This document shows, in pieces, positions 8,584-16,227 of a stretch of 64,000 bases of DNA. Position numbers and translations under genes: made by a program. The notes beneath the pieces are model-generated. The model did not search any database and was not told the origin of the DNA. It saw only the letters and a list, made by a program, of their open reading frames with translations. Source of the DNA: Halobaculum gomorrense (GTDB lineage: Archaea > Halobacteriota > Halobacteria > Halobacteriales > Haloferacaceae); assembly GCF_900129775.1 (NCBI RefSeq), contig NZ_FQWV01000009.1, positions 1 through 64,000 of the forward strand, in the 5' to 3' direction. Within the stretch, counting starts at the first letter, position 1, and each line of letters starts with the position of its first letter.

Positions 8584-9255
8584 TCAGCGCCCGCGGCTGC
8601 GGACGACCTCCAGGGCCCCGTCGGCCGGGGCGGGCTCGGTGACGACCTCGAACAACGACGCCATCGTGTCGGTCGTTCGGCGGTCGTGGGCCGTCGGTTC
8701 GATGTGGGCGTGCGTGGTCCCCCCCAGGGTTGCCACGCGGTTCGTGACGGCATTCACGAACTGATACGCGGCCCGGAGGTCGACGTACTGCAACAGCGCC
8801 GTCAACGATCCGAGACAGCACACCAACTCGCCCGATCCCCCGCTCGATCCGCCGGCGGTCGCGTCCATGTCGGCGAGCGCGTCGGTGATCCGCACGCCCA
8901 GGTCCGTGAGGTTCGCTGGATCGGACGCAACGACGGTGTCCACCCCAGTTCCACCGTCGTCGGCGTCAACGTCGACGGACGAGCACGGCGTCGCGTCGAC
9001 CACGCGCACGTCCGCGCCGGCCTCCTCGGCCGCGCGAACCCACTCCCCCGGCGGAGACCGCCCAGCGCGGGTGAACGCCACGCGAAGAAACGCGCCTGTA
9101 CTCGCCGGCGTGGCCGTCCCGTCGTGTGCCTCTCTCGATCGCGGGCAGTGGCCCCCGGTGGGAGACGGCGCGGCGAGGACGAGCGCGTGTGGATCCGACT
9201 GCTCCTCTGGCGGAGGCGTCGGATCGCGTTCCACTCGCGACGGCGTTCCTGACAT
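8584..9255 (-). CDS. DUF7504-like haloarchaeal protein (RecA/KaiC-like fold without Walker A)
   Basis: A 223-residue protein. A low-complexity N-terminus is followed by an alpha/beta domain with FLRVAFTRAGRSPPGEW, TDLGVRITDALADMD, SLTALLQYVDLRAAYQFVN, and THAHIEPTAHDRRTTDTM (residues about 185-202), an order I associate with the haloarchaeal DUF7504 group, which looks like a decayed RecA/KaiC ATPase. No P-loop is seen. The ATG at 9255 is preferred because CTTTATG at 9281-9287 sits about 29 bases upstream, predicting a leaderless transcript; an upstream ATG at 9294 would lie before this box. It lies just upstream of, and parallel to, the membrane winged-helix gene, suggesting a joint regulatory role. 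Confidence 0.7.
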   Translation of the reverse strand: MSGTPSRVERDPTPPPEEQSDPHALVLAAPSPTGGHCPRSREAHDGTATPASTGAFLRVAFTRAGRSPPGEWVRAAEEAGADVRVVDATPCSSVDVDADDGGTGVDTVVASDPANLTDLGVRITDALADMDATAGGSSGGSGELVCCLGSLTALLQYVDLRAAYQFVNAVTNRVATLGGTTHAHIEPTAHDRRTTDTMASLFEVVTEPAPADGALEVVRSRGR

Positions 9256-9275
9256 GGCAACCGACTCGATGGGAG

Positions 9276-9425
9276 AAACCCATAAAGTCCCCAACAGTCG
9301 TTTCGGACCGTTTCGGGGACGCTACCGACGGTTTCGGTCTGTTGCACGCCGTCAGACGGCGGTAGGTCGTCGGTCCCCGCCGGCGGTGTCGTGCAACGGG
9401 ACGAAACGGGACTGTTTCGTGGACG
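9276..9425. promoter_or_regulatory. Divergent promoter region with repeated GTTTCGG and ACTGTTTC words
   Basis: A TATA box (minus strand CTTTATG, 9281-9287) serves the 9255 gene. Beyond it lie three copies of GTTTCGG (9300-9306, 9310-9316, 9331-9337), TGTTGCAC (9339-9346) facing GTGCAAC (9390-9396), and the inverted pair CGAAAC/GTTTCG (9402-9419) containing ACTGTTTC. The word ACTGTTTC and GTTGC/GCAAC are shared with 8470-8555. The gap 9426-9602 holds nothing else I recognise except a TCGCGTATCGACA direct repeat at 9468-9480 and 9486-9498. Confidence 0.5.
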
Positions 9426-9602
9426 GATTTGCCGATCTGAGCCCGCAAGAGACGGCACAGACCGTTCTCGCGTATCGACAAGAGCTCGCGTATCGACACG
9501 AAGCCGGGTGGTCGTCGCGAGCGTCCGCGCAACCGAGGATATCTCCGGGGGAGTCTCGCGACGGGACGTAGGTTCAAGCCCGTGGCCGGCGACCGCTACG
9601 CC

Positions 9603-10391
9603 ATGCCCGAGGTCACCCTCGTCGACCGCGGTCGCGTCCGCGCGGACCAGGCGTACATCCTCAACGGCGCGTCGATGGCCAGCGCGGCAGACCCCGACCC
9701 CGAACACACCCGCATCGAGTTCGTCGTCTGGAACGCCGTGATCGAAGCCGGTGGACGGACGTACCTGTGGGACACGGGCGTGCCGACGGACGCCGAGGAG
9801 TACTGGCCTGCCCCGCTGTACGGCGCGTTCGAGGCGCACGACGCGGGGGAGCACACGCTCGCGGACGACCTCGCGGACGCGGGGTACGACCTCGGCGACA
9901 TCGACGCCGTGGTGATGAGCCACCTCCACCTCGATCACGCGGGCGAACTCGACGCCTTCGCGGGCACCGGCACACCGGTGTACGTCCACCGCGAGGAACT
10001 GCAGTTCGCCTTCTACTCGGCCCACACCGACGAGGGGTCGATCGCGTACCTCGCCTCGGACTTCGACGGCGACCTGGACTGGCGGGTGGTCCACCGCCAC
10101 CGACACACGCTCGCCGACGGCTTCGAACTCCTCCACCTCCCGGGCCACACGCCCGGCCTGCTCGGCGCCGAGATCGACACGGCGGAGGGGACGCTGCTCG
10201 TCGCCGGCGACGAGTGCTACGTCGACGCCAACTACGCCGACGGCGCGCCGCTGGGGCCGGGGTTGCTGTGGAGCGAGCGCGACTGGCGCGAGAGCCTGGA
10301 GACGCTGCGGGAACTGGAGCGTCGAACGGACGGCGACGTGCTGTACGGGCACGACCTCGACCGGTTCGAGGCGCTGGCCGAGCGCTACTGA
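9603..10391 (+). CDS. N-acyl-homoserine-lactonase-like MBL-fold hydrolase
   Basis: The 262-residue metallo-hydrolase has the full metal-binding motif SHLHLDHAGE (residues about 104-113), matching the HxHxDH-Ala-Gly signature of AHL lactonases. The second His is in LHLPGHTPGLLG (about 178-189), the bridging Asp in LLVAGDECYVDANY (about 198-211), and the last His in LYGHDLDRF. WDTGVPTD near residue 56 is also typical. Lactone hydrolysis is the family activity, but haloarchaeal substrates are unknown. I chose ATG 9603 (MPEVTLVDRG). The 3' end overlaps the convergent gene by seven bases. Confidence 0.8.
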   Translation: MPEVTLVDRGRVRADQAYILNGASMASAADPDPEHTRIEFVVWNAVIEAGGRTYLWDTGVPTDAEEYWPAPLYGAFEAHDAGEHTLADDLADAGYDLGDIDAVVMSHLHLDHAGELDAFAGTGTPVYVHREELQFAFYSAHTDEGSIAYLASDFDGDLDWRVVHRHRHTLADGFELLHLPGHTPGLLGAEIDTAEGTLLVAGDECYVDANYADGAPLGPGLLWSERDWRESLETLRELERRTDGDVLYGHDLDRFEALAERY

Positions 10392-11425
10392 TCGGGGGTG
10401 CGGCGAGAGCGGCCGACCTCGCGGATCTCGATGTCCCCGCAGATGAGGACCCGAACCCGCCCCGAGGGGAGATCGTACTCGACGGCCGACTCGGTCCCGT
10501 CGTCGACGACGCGCATCGGCCATCCTGCCGCGACCGCGAACGCCTCGTAGCCGAGGCGGTCGACGCCGGCGTCGGCCAGCGCTTCCCGGAACGGCGCTCG
10601 GTGGCTGACCAAACACGCGGCCGGGACGATCCCGCCCTCCGAGCACACCTCGCAGGTGACCCGCACCGTAGCGGGCATAGTGGTGCCGCACTCGTCGCAC
10701 GGTCCGCCGTTCGCGTCGTGGTCCGAGCAGACCCGGAGGTGCAGATCCGCCCGTCCGCCGCATCGCGCACAGCTCCCGTCGCCGAACACGCGGATGTGGT
10801 GGCAGAACCGACCGTGGATGCGGTCGAGGAGGGCCCTCGGCGCCGCGTCGATCCCGTCGCCGATGGCGCCGCCGGGTACCGGGATCGAACTCAGCGCACC
10901 CTCGGGCATGAAATCAAAGTCGAGCGCCCCACGGCACTCCGTGCACCGTGCCGAGACATACCCGTTCGTGTACGCCACGATCACCGGAGCGCCGCACAGG
11001 TAACACGCCGCGTCCGTCGGATCGGATTCGGCGACGCCCGCGGGCGCGACGGCGCCGCTTTTTACCGTTCGGACGAGTTCCTTTCCGGGATACCGAATGA
11101 CGTACCCCTCCGGGCGCTTCTCGATGAACTCCCCGCGCAGTCGGTTCAGGTGGTAGCTGAACTTCCCGCTGTCCTCCTCGCCGACCGCTTCCCGAAGCTC
11201 GGTGTACGGGAGAGCGTACTCGCTGCGGTCCCCGACGGAGAGGCGCTCGTGGAGCACCCGAAGGATCGACAACCTGATCTCGTTTCCGACTACTGCGAAC
11301 GAATCCTCCGGCGAACGGCGGTCCGACTGGACGACGTGCTCCGGCTCCTCCTCGGAGGGTGCTCCGGCGTCGCCGCCGAGGCGGGGGTCGTCCGACATAC
11401 CGAATCGTGGACTGCGACCGCTCAT
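10385..11425 (-). CDS. Winged-helix (ArsR-like) protein with zinc-finger C-terminal region
   Basis: A protein of 346 residues with an N-terminal winged helix (SFAVVGNEIRLSILRVLHE, then SGKFSYHLNRLRGEFIEKR; residues about 40-120) as in haloarchaeal ArsR-like regulators. The C-terminal part carries many Cys pairs: CYLCG, CTECRG, CARCGG, CDECG, CEVCSEGG, so it probably binds more than one zinc. Starts at 11425 and 11398 are both possible; a TTTACG box near 11457-11463 favours 11425 with a short leader. It is divergent from bioY, so a role in controlling the biotin transporter is possible, though not shown. Confidence 0.7.
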   Translation of the reverse strand: MSGRSPRFGMSDDPRLGGDAGAPSEEEPEHVVQSDRRSPEDSFAVVGNEIRLSILRVLHERLSVGDRSEYALPYTELREAVGEEDSGKFSYHLNRLRGEFIEKRPEGYVIRYPGKELVRTVKSGAVAPAGVAESDPTDAACYLCGAPVIVAYTNGYVSARCTECRGALDFDFMPEGALSSIPVPGGAIGDGIDAAPRALLDRIHGRFCHHIRVFGDGSCARCGGRADLHLRVCSDHDANGGPCDECGTTMPATVRVTCEVCSEGGIVPAACLVSHRAPFREALADAGVDRLGYEAFAVAAGWPMRVVDDGTESAVEYDLPSGRVRVLICGDIEIREVGRSRRTPDQ

Positions 11426-11494
11426 AAGCGTGGCTCCGCCGCGACGCAGACAGTTCGTAAAGTCTAACAGTAGAGTCGGTTTACGACCGTGTGC

Positions 11495-12076
11495 ATGAGC
11501 ACTGCGACAGAAGATGTCGATCTCGTCGGCGAAGAAATCGCCGCGAACATCGCGCGTGCAGCCCTGTTTGCGGCGCTGACGGGCGTGTTCGCGTACGTGT
11601 CGTTTCAGCTTCCGGTGACTTCGGTGCCGTTCACCCTGCAGGTGTTGGGCGTGTTCCTCGCCGGGGTGTTCCTCGGTCCGGTGTGGGGAGTCGCGTCGAT
11701 GGTCCTCTACGTCGTCGCCGGCGCGGTCGGCGCGCCGGTGTTCGCCTACGGCTCGGCCGGGCTCGGATCGCTGTTCGGTCAGTGGGGGGGCTATCTGTGG
11801 TCGTACCCGCTCGCCGCCGGCATCGTCGGGATCGGCGTCCACGGGCGGGGGGAGCTGGCCGACCCGGGGCACGTCGGACTCGGCAGACTGGTCGGCGCGA
11901 TGGCGGCCGCGACGCTCGTCATCTACGCCTTCGGGACGCTCGGCTATGCGATCGTCGGCGACGTGAGTCTCGTGACGGCGCTGGTGGCGGCCGCGCTTCC
12001 GTTCGTCCCCGCCGAGGCGATCAAGGCCGCCGCGACGGTGGCGATCGTCCGCAGCGACGCCGTGACCGCGCGGTAG
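11495..12076 (+). CDS. bioY: Biotin ECF transporter S component BioY
   Basis: The 193-residue membrane protein is the biotin-binding subunit of an energy-coupling-factor transporter. Six hydrophobic segments are seen. Family features are FQLPVTSVPFTLQVLGVFLAG (residues about 39-59, cut short here by family consensus to the VPFTLQ core), the Gly-rich YVVAGAVGAPVF, and the C-terminal PFVPAEAIKAAATV. bioM and bioN follow, so this is a complete BioMNY module. ATG 11495 is preferred to GTG 11489 six bases earlier. Biotin uptake is inferred from the family. Confidence 0.93.
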   Translation: MSTATEDVDLVGEEIAANIARAALFAALTGVFAYVSFQLPVTSVPFTLQVLGVFLAGVFLGPVWGVASMVLYVVAGAVGAPVFAYGSAGLGSLFGQWGGYLWSYPLAAGIVGIGVHGRGELADPGHVGLGRLVGAMAAATLVIYAFGTLGYAIVGDVSLVTALVAAALPFVPAEAIKAAATVAIVRSDAVTAR

Positions 12077-12084
12077 ATCCGCCC

Positions 12085-12852
12085 GTGATCGAGACCCGCG
12101 ACCTCACGCACCGCTACGGCCCGAGCGAGGGCCGTGGCGAGCCCGAAACAGAATCCAGTGCCGACCCCGACGCCCCCGCGAGTCCGGTGGCGTTGCGCGA
12201 CGTATCCCTGACCGTCCCCGACGGCGAGTTCCTCGTCCTCGCCGGCGCGAACGGCTCCGGGAAGTCGACGCTCGTGCGACATTTCAACGGCCTGCTCACC
12301 CCGACCACGGGCGAAGTGCTCGTCGACGACGACCCGGTGGGCGACGACCTCGTCGCCGCACGCACGCGGGTCGGAATGGTGTTTCAGGAGCCGCGCGACT
12401 GCTTCGTCGCCGCGACGGTCGCCAGGGACGTGGCGTTCGGCCCGGAGAACCTCGGCCTCGACCGCGCGGAGATCGACCGACGGGTCGAACGGGCGCTCGC
12501 GGCGGTGAACATGGCCGGTCGCGGCGATGAGCGCATCGACCGCCTCTCGGGCGGCGAACAGGAGCGCGTCGCCGTCGCCGGCGCGCTGGCGATGGAGCCG
12601 AGCCACCTCGTCCTCGACGAGCCGTTCACCGGACTCGACGAGTCGGCGCGCGCGTCCGTGCTCGCGCATCTGCGCGACCTCCACCGCGAGGGCACCGGGA
12701 TCGTGCTCGTCACCCACGACCTGCGTGACGTGCTCGACCCCGCGGACCGGCTCGTCATCCTCGCCGACGGCGCGGTCGCGGTCGACGGCGCCCCGGACGC
12801 GGCCGTCGACGCGCTCGCGGACCTCCCGGTGCGCCGACCCGAGCGATGCTGA
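12085..12852 (+). CDS. bioM: Biotin ECF transporter ATPase BioM
   Basis: The 255-residue ABC ATPase powers biotin uptake with BioN and BioY. Walker A GANGSGKST (residues about 54-62), Q-loop VFQEPRDC, signature LSGGEQERVAVAGAL (about 154-168), Walker B HLVLDEPFTGLD and the VTHD switch His are all intact. An Asp/Glu-rich insert at residues about 15-32 is a halophilic embellishment. The start is GTG 12085, eight bases after the bioY stop. Its end overlaps the bioN start by seven bases (ATGCTGA), indicating translational coupling. Confidence 0.94.
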   Translation: MIETRDLTHRYGPSEGRGEPETESSADPDAPASPVALRDVSLTVPDGEFLVLAGANGSGKSTLVRHFNGLLTPTTGEVLVDDDPVGDDLVAARTRVGMVFQEPRDCFVAATVARDVAFGPENLGLDRAEIDRRVERALAAVNMAGRGDERIDRLSGGEQERVAVAGALAMEPSHLVLDEPFTGLDESARASVLAHLRDLHREGTGIVLVTHDLRDVLDPADRLVILADGAVAVDGAPDAAVDALADLPVRRPERC

Positions 12853-13580
12853 CGTACGAGCCGGGCGACTCGGTCGGCCACCGGGTGGGCGCGCGGAGCA
12901 AGCTCCTCCTGCAGGCGGCGTTCGCGGGAGCGGCGTTCGCCCACACCGACCCGGTTGGGCTCGCTGCCCTCACCGGGCTCGCGCTTGCGCTGCTCGCGCT
13001 CGCGGCGACGCCGCCGCGAGCCGTGTTCGCGGAGTACCGCGGGGTGCTCCCGTTCCTCGCGGCGGCGCCGGCGATCGAATCGTTTCGGCTCGGCGCGCCG
13101 TGGGTCGACCCGGCCGCGGCCGTCGGCCCGGCGCTGGCGGCGTACCGAACGCTCCTCCTGCTCGCGCTCGTCGCGGCGTACGTTCGGACGACGCCCGTCC
13201 GCGAGTCGGAGGCCGCCGTCGCCCGACTCGTGCCCGGCAAACCGGGTCGTCTCCTTGGGCTCGGCGTCGGACTCGTGTTTCGGCTGCTCCCGGTGCTACA
13301 GGCCGACCTGGCTCGGACGCGCGAGGCGATGGCGGTCCGCCTCGGCGACCGCCGTCCGCTCCGCGAGCGTATCCGGCTCGTCGCGACCGCGGGGCTAACC
13401 CGCGCGCTCTCGCGGACGGACCGGCTCGCGGTCGCGCTGCGCGCGCGCTGCCTGTCCTGGAACCCGACGCCGCCGGAGGCGACGTTCGGCCGGGCCGACG
13501 CGCTGGCGCTGCTGCTGGCCGTAGCGCTCCTCGCGTGGGCGGCGTGGGACGTGTGGCCCGCGCTCGGAGTCGGCGGGTGA
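12846..13580 (+). CDS. bioN: Biotin ECF transporter T component BioN
   Basis: The 244-residue membrane protein couples ATP hydrolysis by BioM to BioY. Hydrophobic helices occur at residues about 18-60, 65-85, 95-115, 130-150 and 215-240. The cytoplasmic coupling region carries the two Ala-Arg-type motifs expected of ECF T subunits, AMAVRLGDRR (about 160-169) and VALRARCLSW (about 195-204); the usual final Gly of the second motif is Cys here. It overlaps bioM and ends the operon. Confidence 0.92.
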   Translation: MLTYEPGDSVGHRVGARSKLLLQAAFAGAAFAHTDPVGLAALTGLALALLALAATPPRAVFAEYRGVLPFLAAAPAIESFRLGAPWVDPAAAVGPALAAYRTLLLLALVAAYVRTTPVRESEAAVARLVPGKPGRLLGLGVGLVFRLLPVLQADLARTREAMAVRLGDRRPLRERIRLVATAGLTRALSRTDRLAVALRARCLSWNPTPPEATFGRADALALLLAVALLAWAAWDVWPALGVGG

Positions 13581-13630
13581 CGACCGCCGGGGACGGCGCG
13601 GGCGGAGCGGTCGCGACGAATGCCGACGCG

Positions 13631-13638
13631 CTTTTACC
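13631..13638 (+). promoter_or_regulatory. TATA box of the small membrane protein gene
   Basis: CTTTTACC, centred about 29 bases before ATG 13664, predicts a leaderless transcript separate from the bio operon. Confidence 0.55.
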
Positions 13639-13663
13639 GGATCGCGGAACAACCTCGCACAAC

Positions 13664-13858
13664 ATGAGCGATCGCGAGGCTGAAGACTGGCTGATCCGCT
13701 ACCTAGTCGTGATGGTCGTCGCCGCGACGGCGCTGTTGATGCTCATCTACGGGCTCGTGTTCGCGCCGAGCATGGCACTGACCGCGGGTGCGCTGGTCGC
13801 GCTCGCGGCTGTCACGGCCGTCATCATCGTCGACCTGCGGTCGTGGCGGACCGCCTGA
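13664..13858 (+). CDS. Small two-helix membrane protein
   Basis: A 64-residue protein with an acidic N-terminus (MSDREAEDWLIRY) and two membrane helices (LVVMVVAATALLMLIYGLVF and ALTAGALVALAAVTAVIIVD) ending LRSWRTA. The start is fixed by the TATA box about 29 bases upstream. Function unknown. It lies after bioN but has its own promoter. Confidence 0.7.
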   Translation: MSDREAEDWLIRYLVVMVVAATALLMLIYGLVFAPSMALTAGALVALAAVTAVIIVDLRSWRTA

Positions 13859-13919
13859 CGCGGGGGCGCCGACCGCGGCGAGGGGACCGACCGCGACCGA
13901 TACGTCACATCACGTTACG

Positions 13920-14789
13920 TCACTCGCCGGCTTCGGTGAGTCGAGCCACCTCCTCATCGGACAGCGACAGCGACGCCGCGGCCACGTTCTCACGGAGGTG
14001 CTCGACGCTGGCGGTGCCGGGGATCGGGATCGTCACGTCCGAGTGGGCGAGCAGCCACGCGAGCGCGACCTGCCGGCGCGTCGCGTCGTGGGCCACGGCG
14101 ACTGCGTCGAGCGCGTCGGCGACGCCCCCCAAGTCGCCGGCGGCGAGCGGGAACCACGGGACGAACCCGATCCCGACATCCTCACACGCCCGCAGGAGCG
14201 CCCCGTCCTCGCGGTTGGCGACGTTGTACTGGTTCTGGACGGTCGCGACCGCGACCTGTTCGCGGGCCTCGTCCAGCTGCTCGACGGTGACGTTCGAGAG
14301 CCCGACGTGCTCGACGTGCCCCTCGTCTTTCAGCTCGGCGAACGCGGTCACGCTGTCGGCGAACGGCGTGTCAGGGTCGGGGCGGTGGAACTGGTAGAGG
14401 TCGATGGTGTCGACGCCGAGCCGGTCCTTGCTGACGAGCACCTGGTTGCGGACGTAGTCGGGATCGCCGTGGGGGAGCCACTCCCCGCCGGCCTCGCGCA
14501 GGAGCCCCGCCTTCGTCGCGATCACCGCGTCGCCGACGACGCCGGCCTCCCGAAGCAGTCGTTCCGAGGTGCCGGGACCGTAGGAATCGGCCGTGTCCAC
14601 GAAGTCGACGCCGAACTCCACGGCCCGGCGGGCGACTTCGCGGGCGTTCTCCTCGTCGTCTGGGGCGCCGATGATATCGTCGCCGCACAGGCGCATCGCG
14701 CCGAACCCGAGCCGGTTCACCGTCGTCTCGCCGTCCAGGTCGAACGTTCCCGCGGCCGCCGCGTCGGGGGTGTCGGGTCTGTCTGTCAT
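13920..14789 (-). CDS. Aldo/keto reductase
   Basis: The 289-residue TIM-barrel NAD(P)H oxidoreductase has the tetrad Asp and Tyr in FVDTADSYGPG (residues about 62-72), Lys in IATKAGLL (about 89-96) and His in LYQFHRPDP (about 125-133). C-terminal IPIPGTAS (about 254-261) is the cofactor-phosphate region of the family. The start MTDRPDTPD at 14789 is chosen; the open frame runs further upstream to 15011 but that part is decayed sequence unrelated to the family. Substrate cannot be predicted. Confidence 0.88.
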   Translation of the reverse strand: MTDRPDTPDAAAAGTFDLDGETTVNRLGFGAMRLCGDDIIGAPDDEENAREVARRAVEFGVDFVDTADSYGPGTSERLLREAGVVGDAVIATKAGLLREAGGEWLPHGDPDYVRNQVLVSKDRLGVDTIDLYQFHRPDPDTPFADSVTAFAELKDEGHVEHVGLSNVTVEQLDEAREQVAVATVQNQYNVANREDGALLRACEDVGIGFVPWFPLAAGDLGGVADALDAVAVAHDATRRQVALAWLLAHSDVTIPIPGTASVEHLRENVAAASLSLSDEEVARLTEAGE

Positions 14790-15127
14790 CCGATCGACCG
14801 CTCGGGCGCCCTCAGCATAGGCGCGGCGGCGGCGGAACCCGTCGCTGCCGCCGCGGTCGCAGCGTCTCGGCACGCCCGCCCTCTCACCAATCTCGCTTGT
14901 CTGTGGTCCGATGTTTCCTGATAATACGTTCTTGTGCTCGCAAAGGTGGCATCTATAATGTATTCCAAAATCGAATTCACAAGGTAGAGGGTATATATCG
15001 CCATTATTCACGTCTTCAGTATTTCGGGGCGGTTTGCCCTTAAGTACTCATTTGCGCTAAAAGAAGAAAGAACGTCCGCCGCGACTGGGAGGCACTCCTC
15101 GAAACACTCGGCGAGGAAGACGCTATC
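14790..15127. other. AT-richer scar between aldo/keto reductase and truncated ATPase
   Basis: About 340 bases with no intact gene. It contains the ATP-grasp relic at 14885-14945, then AT-rich sequence (14946-15060). From about 15044 the frame of the truncated ATPase is open, reading RRDWEALLETLGEEDAIV just before the GTG at 15128, after a stop at 15041-15043. Composition differs visibly from the GC-rich flanks. Confidence 0.6.
14885..14945 (-). pseudogene. Fragment resembling the adjacent ATP-grasp gene
   Basis: Translated on the minus strand this piece reads CEHKNVLSGNIGPQTSEIG, against FEHKKLFPGNIGPQTGEMG in the intact gene at 16228-17544. At DNA level the CGAGCACAAGAA and GAACATCGG-type blocks align over about 55 bases with roughly three quarters identity by eye. 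No more of that gene is recognisable around it, so it is a small relic of a related copy. Confidence 0.65.
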
Positions 15128-16216
15128 GTGATCATCGACGAGTTCCCGTTCCTCATCGAGGAGGACGAATCGCTTCCCTCACGGATCCAGCGAGTGTGGG
15201 ACATGGAGCTACAGGAGACGGGGATGACACTCGTGCTCGTCGGCTCCTCGATCAGCGTCATGGAGGACAAGGTGCTCTCCGGTAGTGCACCACTGTACGG
15301 CCGTCGGACAGCGACTATTGATCTCAAGCCTCTCTCTGTCGCTGACGCACGCCGGTTCTTCCCGGTGTACGACCCCGAGACCGCCATTACTGCGTGGTCG
15401 ATCTACGGCGGTACTCCGTACTACCTCCAGACCATCGATCCCGGCCAGCCACTCGGAACGAATGTCCAGCAGGGGATTCTCTCGGAGCGGGGGCTACTGT
15501 ACTCTGAACCCGAGTTCCTGCTCCGCACTGAACTTCGACAGCCGAACACGTACTTCAGCATTCTCCGTGCGCTCGCCCACGGGCGTCGCACTCCGAACGA
15601 GATTGCGGGCATGGCTGGCGTGGAGTCAGGCTCGCTTAGCACGTACCTCCAAAAGCTCCGCCGACTCCGCCCCGTCGAACGCCATATCCCCGTGACGGAA
15701 TCCCCGACGGCCTCGAAACGCGGTCGGTATCGCATCGCTGCGCCGTTGTTCCGGTTCTGGTTTCGGTTCGTCTACGCGAACCAGGACCAGCTTCGGATGC
15801 TTGACGACGACGCGTACGACGAACTTGTCGTCCCAGAACTGGCGGAGTACGTGAGTCCGCTGTTCGAACGCCTCTGCCAGCAAGCGCTCCCAGACCTCCT
15901 CGACCGACAGTTCTTCGATGTCGGGCAGTGGTGGTTCAAGGAACACGAACTCGATGTCCTCGGCCTCACTGGCGACGGCCTCGTCGCCGGCGAGTGTAAG
16001 TTCACATCCCAACCCGTGAGCGAAGGCGTCCTCGCCGACCTCGAACGAACAGCGTCGGAAGTCCGATGGTCAGACGAACCAGCAGACGGCGAGACGCTAT
16101 ACGTCTTGTTTAGCCGCTCCGGGTACACTGCAGACCTCAAAAACGCCGCTGAGACGCGTGATGACATCCGCCTCTTCGAGTTGCCTGACCTGTATAACCG
16201 AGCAAGTCTATCCTGA
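15128..16216 (+). pseudogene. Archaeal ATPase (AAA/DUF234 type), 5'-truncated
   Basis: A remaining 362-codon frame starts at GTG with IIDEFPFLIEED, which is the Walker B region of the archaeal ATPase family (PF01637 type). The P-loop and everything before it, roughly the first 100 residues of the usual protein, are missing. A winged helix follows (NEIAGMAGVESGSLSTYLQKL, here about residues 158-178, as LSTYLQKL core). The C-terminal DUF234 part has an endonuclease-like HELDVLGL/GECKF pattern. Without a P-loop it should not hydrolyse ATP. GC content is lower than in flanking genes, suggesting transfer. It could be expressed as a remnant, but I treat it as broken. It is convergent with 16228. 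Confidence 0.75.
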
Positions 16217-16227
16217 CTCGACCGTCT

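Noticed and set aside
8802-10763. 653-codon open frame on the minus strand
   Set aside because: Arg/Pro-rich shadow covering parts of the DUF7504-like gene, lactonase gene and promoter region.
14790-15011. N-terminal extension of the aldo/keto reductase
   Set aside because: It runs into AT-rich decayed sequence with an ATP-grasp relic; the family start fits 14789.
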